A DNA stretch of 64,000 bases from Planctomycetota bacterium (GTDB lineage Bacteria; Planctomycetota; UBA1135; GCA-002686595), in the NCBI GenBank assembly GCA_020853575.1, contig JADYYP010000045.1, positions 558,001 to 622,000 of the forward strand, in the 5' to 3' direction. The notes under the pieces are model-generated. The model was not told the DNA's origin, did not search any database, and saw only the letters and a list, made by a program, of their open reading frames with translations. The position numbers were made by a program, and so were the translations under genes. Positions 1 through 8,205 of this stretch are shown piece by piece. Positions within the stretch are counted from its first letter, which is position 1. Every line of letters begins with the position of its first letter.

Positions 1-199
1 TCAAGAGACACGGCGGCCACTCACCGCCGTAAAGAACAACCCGAGTCTACGTAAGGTTGGCGTGGGCGGGAAGTCTGGATATCATGAAGGGTTGGCTTTC
101 AGTGCCCAAACTCGCGGCCAACGAAGCGGCCGCCGACCCCGCGCCAGGGCGGAATCGACGGCCGTGGGCTTGCGCCGCTGGGGTTTCCGGGTGACCCGC
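1..199. other. Left-edge intergenic region with a short hairpin
   Basis: No gene is supported here. Bases 10-30 form a perfect 7-bp inverted repeat (ACGGCGG / CCGCCGT) around a 7-nt loop, about 170 bp beyond the stop codon of the minus-strand actin gene. It could end that operon's transcript, but there is no T-run next to the stem, so it is only terminator-like. Confidence 0.3.
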
Positions 200-1258
200 C
201 TAGCGCAGGTGCTCCCAGTACTCCGCGGGCATGTCGTGGGCGATTTTGAGGGCGCCGTTCGCGCCGCCGTAGATCGGCTCCTCGACCCGCATCACCTTGC
301 CACCGCCCAGCATCTCGTGCATCTGGCGCTCGAGCTCGACGTCGAGCCCCTTGATCATGCTGCCCCCGCCGCCGAGCAACACGCGGTTCTTGAGGCGGTC
401 CTGGAACTCGGGGTCGAAGGACCCGATCAGCTCGCCCAGGGCCTCGACCATCGGCGGAACGATCGAGCGACACGCAGAGCGCACCTCGGAGGTGATGTCG
501 AACGGGGTCGGCTTGCCCTTGACCGGGAAGTTGACCACCACCGGCGGCATGTTGTCGGCGACGTTCGAGTGCTTCTCCTTGATCTGCTTGATCATCTGCA
601 CCGTGAACTGCGCCTCGGGGAACTTGGCGCGGATCAACTTCGAGAGCGTCTCGTCGACGTGGTCGCCGGCGAAGGTGTTGGTGAGCTGGTCCGACTCCTC
701 GGGCATCGTGCCGTGCATGCGGCACAGGTCGGTGGTCCCGGCGCCGATGTCGATCACCAAGGTGTCGTCGAGCATGTCGAGGCCGTAGGCCACCGAGAAC
801 GGCTCGCTGCACAGCATCACGCTGTCGACGTGCTGGCGCGCGGCCTTCAGGATGGCCTCCTTGTTCTTGATCTGCGCTTGGGCCGGCGCACCGATCACGG
901 CGTACACCAGTTCGTCCTTGCGAGGCTTCGAGCGCCGGATGATCTCGCCCAACAGATCCGCCGCGGCCTTCAGGTTGCGCTCGGCGTCCTTGTCGTCGCG
1001 GATCACGCCGTGCGCCAACGGACGGTAGAAGTCGAGACTCAAGCGCTTCTCGAGCGCCTCGTCACCGAACAGCACGTCCTTCTGCAACAGCTTGCGCGCG
1101 ACGACGTCCTTGGGGTAACCGACGTACGAGGACACCGTTTCGCGCATCCCGTTCGACGAAGACACCGAGGTACGCGACGTGCCGAGGTCGATCCCGAGGT
1201 ACAGAACGCCGTGATCCTTCTTCGTCTCCCCTTCCGGGGCCTGCTTCTTCTCAACCAT
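200..1258 (-). CDS. MamK-like bacterial actin (MreB/MamK/ASKHA fold)
   Basis: Predicted 352-residue filament-forming ATPase. The actin-fold landmarks are in order: phosphate-1 loop YLGIDLGTS at about 20-28, the VGYPKDV segment at 46-52, SEPF at 151-154, phosphate-2 loop DIGAGTTD at 170-177, and an adenosine-side glycine run GGGG at 296-299. Compared from memory with Magnetospirillum MamK (about 350 residues), it shares VGYPKDV, the SEPF and DIGAGTTD boxes with the same 18-residue spacing between the catalytic Glu (E152 here, E143 in MamK) and Asp (D170 here, D161 in MamK), and a Tyr-Trp near the C-terminus. MreB proper usually lacks the VGYPKDV segment. It lies 28 bp after a degenerate-GGDEF gene and is probably co-transcribed with it. 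No other magnetosome gene is visible, so a general cytoskeletal or positioning role is more likely than magnetosome alignment. The MamK assignment is by motif, not by alignment. Confidence 0.85.
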   Translation of the reverse strand: MVEKKQAPEGETKKDHGVLYLGIDLGTSRTSVSSSNGMRETVSSYVGYPKDVVARKLLQKDVLFGDEALEKRLSLDFYRPLAHGVIRDDKDAERNLKAAADLLGEIIRRSKPRKDELVYAVIGAPAQAQIKNKEAILKAARQHVDSVMLCSEPFSVAYGLDMLDDTLVIDIGAGTTDLCRMHGTMPEESDQLTNTFAGDHVDETLSKLIRAKFPEAQFTVQMIKQIKEKHSNVADNMPPVVVNFPVKGKPTPFDITSEVRSACRSIVPPMVEALGELIGSFDPEFQDRLKNRVLLGGGGSMIKGLDVELERQMHEMLGGGKVMRVEEPIYGGANGALKIAHDMPAEYWEHLR

Positions 1259-1286
1259 GAGCGGATGAACTCTGCGGAAAGTGGCT

Positions 1287-2339
1287 TCAGGACGTGGATT
1301 GCGGGCCCGTGTCGATCTTCTTCCTGAGCTCCACGTTGGCTTCGAAGATCTTCGACATCAGGGCCTTCTTCAACTGCACCTGCACGTCGTTGGACGACAG
1401 GCCTTGCACGGTCTTGTAGATGGAAGCGACGCCCGGGTCCACCGTCTTCTGCGTCAGGGCCCGCTGCAACTCGGCCTCGGTCATCCCGAGTGAGTCAGAG
1501 AGCTTGGTGATGCGGCGCTCGAGCGTCTCGATCTGGCGTTGGTGCTCGCTCTTGGACTCGACCAGCACCTTCTCGAGTTCGAGCTTCATCTCGCGCAGCG
1601 CGCTGGTGACGACTTCCTGCTCGATCTTGGCCAGCAGCGCGCTGTCGTTCTCCGAGAGCCCGAACATGTCGCGGATCTTCTCGCCCAGGATGTGCGGCAC
1701 GCCGTCGCCGATCGCCGCCGCAGCCGGCGCGCCCGCGATCGGCATCGGAGCTCGGACCGCAGCCGGCGCGGCGGCCTCCTGATCGGCGCGCTCGCGAGCG
1801 CGCTTCTTCTCGAAGAACTCGTAGAGCTCGCTGTGCACGTAGCGGTTGCCACCGCCGTCGCGCGCGACCTTGAGCCCCGCGGTACCGACTTCCAGCAGCG
1901 TATCGAAGGCGAAGTCGCCCTTGCGCGCGTTGTGCGCTCCGCCGATCGAAACCGTGACGCGCGTCGAGCGACCGTCGCAATCGAAGGTCAGAGCGCGCAT
2001 GCCATCGAGCACGCGCTTGGCCATCACCGCCGCGCCCTCGGGCGGCGTGTGCGGCACGAGCACCAAGATGCGGTCGTCGAGCAGGCAACCGAGCGCATCG
2101 GAGGCGCGCGTCGCGCTCTTCAGCAACCCGACCAAGGCGCCGTGCACCTGGTCGCGCAGCTCGGAGCCGTACAGGTCTTGCAACTGCTCCAGGCGATCGA
2201 TGCCGACCACCAGCAACACCAGCCCGTAGCGATAACGCTGCGCGCGGTCGAACTCGACGCGCATCAGGTGCTGGATCTGGGCCGGCGTGAAGAGGTCCTT
2301 CTGCGAGCCTCGGAACTGGGCGCTCGAAAAGGAACTCAT
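1287..2339 (-). CDS. Degenerate GGDEF-domain protein with C-terminal coiled coil
   Basis: 350 residues. Residues 22-165 have the layout of a GGDEF (diguanylate cyclase) domain: an ExxRAxRY-like helix, the LLVVGIDRL strand, and an SIGGA strand at 131-135. The catalytic GGDEF signature is replaced by GCLLDDRIL at about 84-92, so it is almost certainly not a cyclase. An Ala/Pro-rich linker (188-215) leads to a long charged helix with coiled-coil character (about 235-300). No signal peptide or membrane segment is seen. It sits directly upstream of the actin gene on the same strand, which suggests a structural or regulatory partner of the filament; that link is inference. The ATG is chosen because the GGDEF fold begins soon after it. 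Confidence 0.75.
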   Translation of the reverse strand: MSSFSSAQFRGSQKDLFTPAQIQHLMRVEFDRAQRYRYGLVLLVVGIDRLEQLQDLYGSELRDQVHGALVGLLKSATRASDALGCLLDDRILVLVPHTPPEGAAVMAKRVLDGMRALTFDCDGRSTRVTVSIGGAHNARKGDFAFDTLLEVGTAGLKVARDGGGNRYVHSELYEFFEKKRARERADQEAAAPAAVRAPMPIAGAPAAAAIGDGVPHILGEKIRDMFGLSENDSALLAKIEQEVVTSALREMKLELEKVLVESKSEHQRQIETLERRITKLSDSLGMTEAELQRALTQKTVDPGVASIYKTVQGLSSNDVQVQLKKALMSKIFEANVELRKKIDTGPQSTS

Positions 2340-2511
2340 CGCGGCAGGTCTGTGGAGGTGGTACGCAACACGACGGGTCGCGGCCCAGGGGACGAGGCAG
2401 AGTAACGGCGCGAGCCGCCGAAGTCATGCCCGGGGGCCCAGGAGCGATGCCGGGCTATCGACGAGCGCGAGGACCGCTCTTGAGCGGGGTGCGCGGCGCC
2501 GCCCCGGCCAC

Positions 2512-3357
2512 TCAGCCCATGGCGCTGACTTCGGCCTCGCGCGCCAGTTCCACGACGCGGGCGAAGCGCTCGGCGGGAATGCCCAGCAGCGACTCGGCCA
2601 AGCGCCCGAGCTTCTCGATCGTCGACTCAAAGGTCGAGCTACCCGCGCGGTAGGCGATCTGGTCGGCGATGGCGATCACGGCGATGTGCGGGTGCTCTTG
2701 GAGCGCGGCGGTCGGTCCGTGGTGGAACTCGATCGCCTGCGCCACGCGCTCGGGCAGTTGCCACTGCGAAGCGAGCAGCGAGCCGACCTCGATGTGCGTG
2801 AAGCCGAAGACCTGCTCCTCGGCCTTGTGCAGCGTCGAACCGGTACGCCGCGCGTGACGCATGCACTCGACGTAGGCATCGGTCACGCCTTCGAGCATCA
2901 CGACCTTGCCGACGTCGTGCAGCAGGCCGCAGGCGTAGTAGTCGTCCGGCGCGAGCCCGGTGCGCGCGTAGCAGGTTTCACCGAGCCCCTGCGCCAGGCG
3001 CGCGGTGAGGACCGCATGCCCCCAGAGCTCGTCGAGATCGAAATCCGGCACGCTGCGCAAGTGCTCGTAGCGCTGCAGGATCGAGACCTGCATGGCGACG
3101 TTGCGCAGCGCGCGCGCTCCGATCACGGTCGCTGCCTGCTCGGCGCTGGTCACTTGCTCGCGCAGCCCGTAGTAGCCGCTGTTGGCGAGTCGCAACACGC
3201 GCGCGGTGATCGCCGGGTCCTGCGCGGCGATCGCCCCCATCTCCGCCAATCCCACGTTGACGTCGTCGATCATCGAGTTGATCCGCAACACGACGTCGGG
3301 GAGCGACGGCAGGTTGATCCGATCGCCAAAGGTCTTGAGCGCTTCGCGCTTGCCCAT
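2512..3357 (-). CDS. HDOD-domain signalling protein
   Basis: About 281 residues, taking the ATG at 3357 (MGKREALKTF); an in-frame start 33 bp upstream is also possible. The N-terminal part has the HDOD pattern, with a LPSLPDVVLRI helix and a DPAITARVLRLANS segment. Unlike many HDOD proteins it keeps HD-type metal-ligand candidates: a His in the GHAVLTARLA helix, the doublet in LLHDVGK, a later His in FTHIEVG, the HH of IEFHH, and a downstream Asp in AIADQ. HDOD proteins usually act as non-catalytic signalling scaffolds in motility and cyclic-nucleotide networks, but this one could still bind metal. It lies upstream of the degenerate-GGDEF and actin genes on the same strand, 172 bp away, so co-regulation is plausible but not shown. 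Confidence 0.8.
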   Translation of the reverse strand: MGKREALKTFGDRINLPSLPDVVLRINSMIDDVNVGLAEMGAIAAQDPAITARVLRLANSGYYGLREQVTSAEQAATVIGARALRNVAMQVSILQRYEHLRSVPDFDLDELWGHAVLTARLAQGLGETCYARTGLAPDDYYACGLLHDVGKVVMLEGVTDAYVECMRHARRTGSTLHKAEEQVFGFTHIEVGSLLASQWQLPERVAQAIEFHHGPTAALQEHPHIAVIAIADQIAYRAGSSTFESTIEKLGRLAESLLGIPAERFARVVELAREAEVSAMG

Positions 3358-3443
3358 GGCCCGGGCTATCGGCGCGTCCCGCGCGGGCACTCAAGCAGCG
3401 CCTGGAAAAAGGCTCCGTTGCAAACCTGCGACGTCGCTGCGCG

Positions 3444-4793
3444 TCACTCGAAACGGATCCACTTCAAGAGCTCGCCGGGCGTCGCCGGCTTGCCGGTCAT
3501 CAAGATCCCGACGCGGAAGATGCGCGCGGCAGCCCAGATCATGCCCCACACGCCTGCGAAGCCGACCACGGTCGTCGCAGCCACTTGCCAGGTCGGAACG
3601 GACTCCGCGGACGTCACGCGCAAGATCATCGCGAACGGCGTCATCGGGGGAATGAACGAGATCGCCACGGCAAACGGCGAGTTGGGATGCTCGCTGATGA
3701 AGAACCAAGCCAGCAACGGGACCATGAAAATCAGCGTCACCGGTCCGAGCAGCGTCTGCGCCTCGCGCAGCTCGCTGACGGCACTGCCGACCGCGGCCAT
3801 GGTCGCCGCGACCATCAGGTACGCCATGACGAAGTACAGCCCGAGGTAGGCCAGCTTCTCCGGCGGGACCAAGTGCGCGTAGCCGAAGTTGAAAGCGGCG
3901 CTGACGCCCACTCCACCGTAGAGCCCGACCATCACCAAACCGACGGCGCACTGGCCGAGGATCTTGCCCGAGAGCAGCTCCAGCGGGCTGACCGCGGACA
4001 ACAGGACCTCGATCACGCGGTTGGACTTCTCCTCGATGGTCGAGGTCAACAAGTAGTTGCCCGTGACCCAGGTGCTCATCCACACGAGCAGCATGAAGGC
4101 CAGCGGCACGAATAGCTTGGTCAGCTCGTTCTCGCGCGCCTCGCCGCCCTTGCGCGTGACGGTGGTGGTGACGATCGCGGGCCTGTCGAGCACGGCGCGC
4201 GCGCGCTCGAGATCCAGCCCTTCCCGCTGCGCGCGCGCCGCGACCACCGCTCGCTGCAGCCCGCCCTGCAGCGCGTCGAGGTGCTCGCGCGTCACCGACT
4301 CGCGCAGGAACAGCTCGGCCTTGTTCTCCGCGCGTTCCAGCGAGAGCACTTCCTCGCCGATGACGGCGACGCCCAGCAGCTCTCCGGTGCGCAGCCGCGC
4401 CTTGAGCGCGTCCAGGTCGCTGCCGCCGACCTCGAGCTCCACCGCCGGCGCGGGTGCCTCGAGCAAGCGTGTCAACTGCTCCCGCAGGGAATCGCGGAAC
4501 TGCGCCGGCAGAGTCTGCGCCAGCGCGGCCTCGAGCGCGGCGCGCTGCTGCGCTTGGCGCGCCAGATAGGCCTGGGCGTCGAACTCGCGCGCCAGCAGCG
4601 GCGCCACCAGCCCGGTTGGATCGAGCACCGCCAGCGTGCCGACGAGCGCCTTGGGCGGAGCGTGCAGCACCGCCGGCAACAGGATCGCCATGCCCCACAT
4701 GACCGATGGCAGGATCACGGCCGCGATCAAGAAGGCCTTGGTCAGGACCGTGGTGCGGAACTCGCGGACCGCGACTTCAAGAACCCTGCGCAC
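3444..4793 (-). CDS. ABC-2 type transporter permease (NatB-like)
   Basis: Predicted 449-residue inner-membrane permease. The GTG start at 4793 is chosen because a GAGGAG ribosome-binding site lies 6 nt upstream and the N-terminus then reads VRRVLEVAVREF, typical of ABC-2 permeases that begin with a cytoplasmic helix. One membrane segment follows (about residues 18-42), then a large extracytoplasmic domain of some 200 residues, then about five hydrophobic segments in the C-terminal half. This is the topology of NatB/ABC-2 sodium or drug exporters. The start overlaps the end of the ATPase gene by 17 bp, so the two are translationally coupled and should form one exporter. The substrate cannot be read from sequence. 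Confidence 0.85.
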   Translation of the reverse strand: MRRVLEVAVREFRTTVLTKAFLIAAVILPSVMWGMAILLPAVLHAPPKALVGTLAVLDPTGLVAPLLAREFDAQAYLARQAQQRAALEAALAQTLPAQFRDSLREQLTRLLEAPAPAVELEVGGSDLDALKARLRTGELLGVAVIGEEVLSLERAENKAELFLRESVTREHLDALQGGLQRAVVAARAQREGLDLERARAVLDRPAIVTTTVTRKGGEARENELTKLFVPLAFMLLVWMSTWVTGNYLLTSTIEEKSNRVIEVLLSAVSPLELLSGKILGQCAVGLVMVGLYGGVGVSAAFNFGYAHLVPPEKLAYLGLYFVMAYLMVAATMAAVGSAVSELREAQTLLGPVTLIFMVPLLAWFFISEHPNSPFAVAISFIPPMTPFAMILRVTSAESVPTWQVAATTVVGFAGVWGMIWAAARIFRVGILMTGKPATPGELLKWIRFE

Positions 4794-5781
4794 GCTCGAG
4801 CTCCTCTTTCGCCTGCGAGGCCGCGTCCGCGCCCTCGGATTCGCGCACGACGCGCACGAAGACCTCCTCGAGCGTGACGCGCGACAGCTCGATCGCACGC
4901 GCCGGTCCGAGCTCGAGCAGCTCGCGCAACAGCACTTGGCGGTCGCGGCCCTGCTCCAAGGTGAGCTCGAACGCGGCACCGGTTCGCGAGGGCGTCACCG
5001 CCGCTACGCCGGACAGCCGCGCCAGCCGCGCGCGCAGCTCGCCGTCGATCGCCAGCGGCTCGTAGCGCACGCTGCGCGGATCGAAGCGCTGGCGAATTTC
5101 CGGCAAGGTCGCGTCGAGGCGCTTGGCTCCGCGGTGGATCAACACCACGCGATCGCAGATTTTCTCCGCCTGGTGCATCACGTGGGTGCACAGCAAGATC
5201 GTGCGTCCCTCGGCGTGCAGCTCGCTCACCAGTCGGTCGAGCACCACCGCATTCACGGGATCGAGTCCGGAGAACGGTTCGTCGAGGATCAGCAGCTCGG
5301 GCTCGTGGATCACGGCGGCCAGGAACTGCACCTTCTGCTGCATGCCCTTGGAGAGCTCCTGGCAGCGGCGTTTGTACACGTCCGCGAGGTCGATCCGGCC
5401 CAGCCAGTGCTGGATGCGCGAAGCCAGGCCGTGGCGCGGCGCGCCCTTGAGCCGCGCGATGTAGCCCAGGTACTCGCCAACGCGCATCGTGCGATACAGG
5501 CCGCGTTCCTCGGGCAAATACCCGATGCGTGCCTTGGCCGAGAGCGCGTCGGCGCCGAGCACGCGAATCTCGCCCGCGTCGGGATACAGGATCGAGAGCA
5601 CCATGCGGATCGTCGTGCTCTTGCCGGCGCCGTTGGGCCCGAGCACGCCACACAGCGAGCCGCGCGGGATCTCCAGGTCGAGGTCGCGCACCGCCCAACG
5701 ATCACCGAAGCGCTTCTCGACTCCGCGCAGGGATATCGCGGCGGCGCTGGCGGTTGCGGCACTCGGCCGAGGGGACTGCAT
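4777..5781 (-). CDS. ABC transporter ATP-binding protein (NatA-like)
   Basis: 334 residues from the ATG at 5781. Walker A GPNGAGKST is at 48-56, the ABC signature LSKGMQQ at 144-150, and Walker B LLILDEP at 164-170, followed by the D-loop SGLDP and an H-loop His in LLCTHVMH. The roughly 100-residue C-terminal extension after the nucleotide-binding domain is common in NatA-type ATPases paired with ABC-2 permeases. The frame stays open far upstream, but the ABC fold (ISLRGVEKRFG) begins near residue 16, so the longer readings are rejected. It is the first gene of a two-gene exporter operon and ends inside the start of the permease gene. It faces the plus-strand SGNH gene across a short divergent gap. 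Confidence 0.9.
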   Translation of the reverse strand: MQSPRPSAATASAAAISLRGVEKRFGDRWAVRDLDLEIPRGSLCGVLGPNGAGKSTTIRMVLSILYPDAGEIRVLGADALSAKARIGYLPEERGLYRTMRVGEYLGYIARLKGAPRHGLASRIQHWLGRIDLADVYKRRCQELSKGMQQKVQFLAAVIHEPELLILDEPFSGLDPVNAVVLDRLVSELHAEGRTILLCTHVMHQAEKICDRVVLIHRGAKRLDATLPEIRQRFDPRSVRYEPLAIDGELRARLARLSGVAAVTPSRTGAAFELTLEQGRDRQVLLRELLELGPARAIELSRVTLEEVFVRVVRESEGADAASQAKEELERAQGS

Positions 5782-5868
5782 CCGCGGAGCTTGGAAAAAG
5801 CGCGCCACCTTTCCAAGTGGTGTGTGCGTCTGGATCGAGCGGCACGCGGGTGCGATGCTCTCGCCCAC

Positions 5869-6603
5869 TTGCGCGCACGCATCGCATACCCGCTCCTCGC
5901 GCTGCTGGCCGCCGCGCTCGCCGGCGTGTGGTTCGACTTGCTCCCTGGGGGCTGGCGACTGCGCCGCATGCTGCTCGACCCCCGGGCGCAGCAACTCGAG
6001 CGCGATGCGCGACACCGCGCCGAGCGCATCGCTGATTTCGCGCTCGAGCCGACTCCGCCGGCGGCGGTGGTGTTCCTCGGCTCGTCGACCATCGAGCGCT
6101 TCGATCTCGCGGCGGCGTTTCCCGGCCGTCCCGCGCTCAACCGCGGCATCGGCAACGAAGCGCTCGATCTGCTGCGCGAGCGCTGGCGCGCCTCGGTGCC
6201 CACCGACGCCGCCGGCTTGGTGCTCTACCTGGGCAGTGTCGACCTGCGCCAACGGCTCAGGTCGGCGGAGGACTTCGCGCTGGCGCTGCGTGCGCTGTTG
6301 AGGGAGCTGCGCGCGCGCCATCCCACGGCGGATGTCGTGGTCCTGGGTCTGTTGCCCGAGCGCGGGATGACCGCCGAGTCCGCGCGCGAGCTGGCCGCGT
6401 TCAACGCGGCGTTGGAGCTCGGCGCGCGCGAGATCGACGCGCACTTCCTGCCGACCGACCGCGCGCCGTTGCGCGCCGCCGACGGGAGCCTGTCGGAAGC
6501 TTTTTCCTCCGACCGCCTGCACTTGTCGGACGAAGGGTATGCCGTCCTCTCGCGCTGGATCCTCGACTCGGAGCGCCCGATCGCCACAATGCTGCGTCCG
6601 TGA
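5869..6603 (+). CDS. SGNH/GDSL-fold hydrolase-like protein, membrane-anchored
   Basis: About 244 residues if the TTG at 5869 is the start, which gives a clean N-terminal hydrophobic anchor (IAYPLLALLAAALAG). A GTG at 5824 is the alternative; no good ribosome-binding site separates them. The SGNH landmarks are block I FLGSST with the candidate nucleophile Ser73, block II NRGIGN at 91-96, and block V DRLHLS with Asp215 and His218. Block III, normally GxND, reads GSVD (122-125), so the oxyanion-hole Asn is missing. This is a secreted or periplasmic esterase/deacetylase-like fold of uncertain activity. The flippase downstream suggests a role in polysaccharide modification. Confidence 0.7.
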   Translation: MRARIAYPLLALLAAALAGVWFDLLPGGWRLRRMLLDPRAQQLERDARHRAERIADFALEPTPPAAVVFLGSSTIERFDLAAAFPGRPALNRGIGNEALDLLRERWRASVPTDAAGLVLYLGSVDLRQRLRSAEDFALALRALLRELRARHPTADVVVLGLLPERGMTAESARELAAFNAALELGAREIDAHFLPTDRAPLRAADGSLSEAFSSDRLHLSDEGYAVLSRWILDSERPIATMLRP

Positions 6604-6681
6604 GCGACGTCGCGTGCGACGGGCAGTCCCTCGCGGCGCCGCGCCTCCCCCGCCAGACCCCATACCGCGAGACCGTCCGGG

Positions 6682-8205
6682 TTGCTGAAGAACATCGGAT
6701 CCAACTGGGCGCTCAACCTGCTGCAGATCGCAGTGTTGATGCAGCTCACGCCGTTCGTGCTCGAGACCGTCGGGCACGACCAGAACGGCGTTTGGATCGG
6801 GATCGTGTCGATGACCGGCTTCCTGCGCCTGTTGGTGCTCGGCGTACCGATGGCCTCGGTCAAGTCGATCGCGGAAGCCGTCGGCAAGCGCGACCTGGCG
6901 GCGGTCAACCGCGCGGTCTCGACCTGCCTGGGGATCACGCTGGCGATGGGACTGGTGGCCCTCGCGGTCGGCTACGTCCAGTCCTTCGTGTTCGACCGCG
7001 AGTACCTCTCCGGCACGCTCGGAGCGGCATTGACGACCGAACAGGCCGAGGCCGCGCGCATCGCGTTCCTAGTCTCCGCGCTACAAGTCGCGGCCGCGTT
7101 CGCCACGCGCCTGCCCTACGGCATCCTCGACGCGCACGACGATTTCGTCGTGCGCAACGCCGTGATGTGTGGCGAGCTCGCCTTGCGGCTGCTGCTGACG
7201 CTGATCGTGCTTCCGGCACGGCCGACACTCGCGACCTTGGCCTGGATCCAGGTGGCCACGATGGTCGCGGAGTTCCTCGCGGCCTGGATCTGCCTCGTCA
7301 CCCGTCATCGAGGTGTGCGCTTCGGGCTGCGGCACTTCGAGGCCGCGAAAGTGCGCGGCATCCTGTCGTTCAGCGTGTACGCGATGCTGCTCAACGTCGG
7401 AACGCTGTTGGCGTTCCGCTGCGACGCCCTGGTGATCGGGGCGCGTCTCGACGCGGCGGCGACGACCCAGTTCGACGTGGGCAACAAGTTCTTCGAGCCG
7501 CTGACCGGCCTGGTGATCGGCATCGGGGCGGTCGTGATGCCGGCCGCGACGCGCATGAAGGCAAGCGGCGACGTGCAGGCGCTGCGCGGCGTGTTGCTCA
7601 AGTGGTCCAAGATCTCGTTCTCGCTCGTGCTGGGCGTGGGCCTGTTCCTGCTGGTGCTCGGACCCGAGTTCCTCGCGGTCTGGACCGGCCCGGAATTCGA
7701 GGGTCCGTCGGGCCGCGTGCTGCGCATCCTGATGGCCTCGTTCCTGGTGTATCTGCCGGTGCGCGGCGTCGCGCTCCCGATCTTGATGGGACTCGGGCGG
7801 CCACTCCCGCCGACGATCGCGTTGCTCGCGATGGGCCTGGTCAACGTCGGTCTCTCGATCGCGTTGGTCGACTCGCTGGGCATCGAAGGCGTGGCGCTGG
7901 GGACATCGCTGCCCAACCTGGGATTCTCGCTCGTCGTGGGCGTGATCGCCTGCCGCCAGGTGGGCGTCGGAGCGCTCGAGTTCGCCCGCTACGTGCTGCT
8001 CAAGCCGCTGCTCGGCGCGCTGGTCCCGCTCGGCGTGCTCGTGGCCTGCAAGCAAGCCGTGCGCGTCGATTCTTGGCCAGAACTGATCGCCACCGGGCTC
8101 GCCATGAGCGCGGCCTTCGGCGCGACTTGGCTGGTGTTCGTGGTGCGCGACGACCCGTGGATCGAGCTCCCGGCGCGACTGCGCTTCACCCGGAGGTCGC
8201 CGTGA
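6682..8205 (+). CDS. Polysaccharide/lipid-linked oligosaccharide flippase (Wzx/MATE-like)
   Basis: 507 residues from a TTG start at 6682, with about 12-14 hydrophobic segments spread along the full length. The N-terminus (NIGSNWALNLLQIAVLMQL) and the regular pattern of helices with short charged loops fit the MOP superfamily of polysaccharide exporters (Wzx/RfbX). Such proteins flip undecaprenyl-linked glycans across the inner membrane. The stop codon overlaps the GTG start of the next gene (GTGA at 8202-8205), so it is coupled to an SGNH-fold protein, and another SGNH-like gene lies 78 bp upstream. Together they suggest export and modification of an envelope glycan. No glycosyltransferase is adjacent. 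Confidence 0.8.
   Translation: MLKNIGSNWALNLLQIAVLMQLTPFVLETVGHDQNGVWIGIVSMTGFLRLLVLGVPMASVKSIAEAVGKRDLAAVNRAVSTCLGITLAMGLVALAVGYVQSFVFDREYLSGTLGAALTTEQAEAARIAFLVSALQVAAAFATRLPYGILDAHDDFVVRNAVMCGELALRLLLTLIVLPARPTLATLAWIQVATMVAEFLAAWICLVTRHRGVRFGLRHFEAAKVRGILSFSVYAMLLNVGTLLAFRCDALVIGARLDAAATTQFDVGNKFFEPLTGLVIGIGAVVMPAATRMKASGDVQALRGVLLKWSKISFSLVLGVGLFLLVLGPEFLAVWTGPEFEGPSGRVLRILMASFLVYLPVRGVALPILMGLGRPLPPTIALLAMGLVNVGLSIALVDSLGIEGVALGTSLPNLGFSLVVGVIACRQVGVGALEFARYVLLKPLLGALVPLGVLVACKQAVRVDSWPELIATGLAMSAAFGATWLVFVVRDDPWIELPARLRFTRRSP

Noticed and set aside
200..3357. Magnetosome gene island
   Set aside because: Apart from the MamK-like gene there is no MamA, MamB, MamE, MamI, MamM or MamQ candidate in the window.
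4636..5823. Upstream in-frame extension of the first SGNH gene
   Set aside because: It overlaps the ABC ATPase and permease genes on the other strand and has shadow-like composition; only the part from about 5.87 kb reads as a protein.
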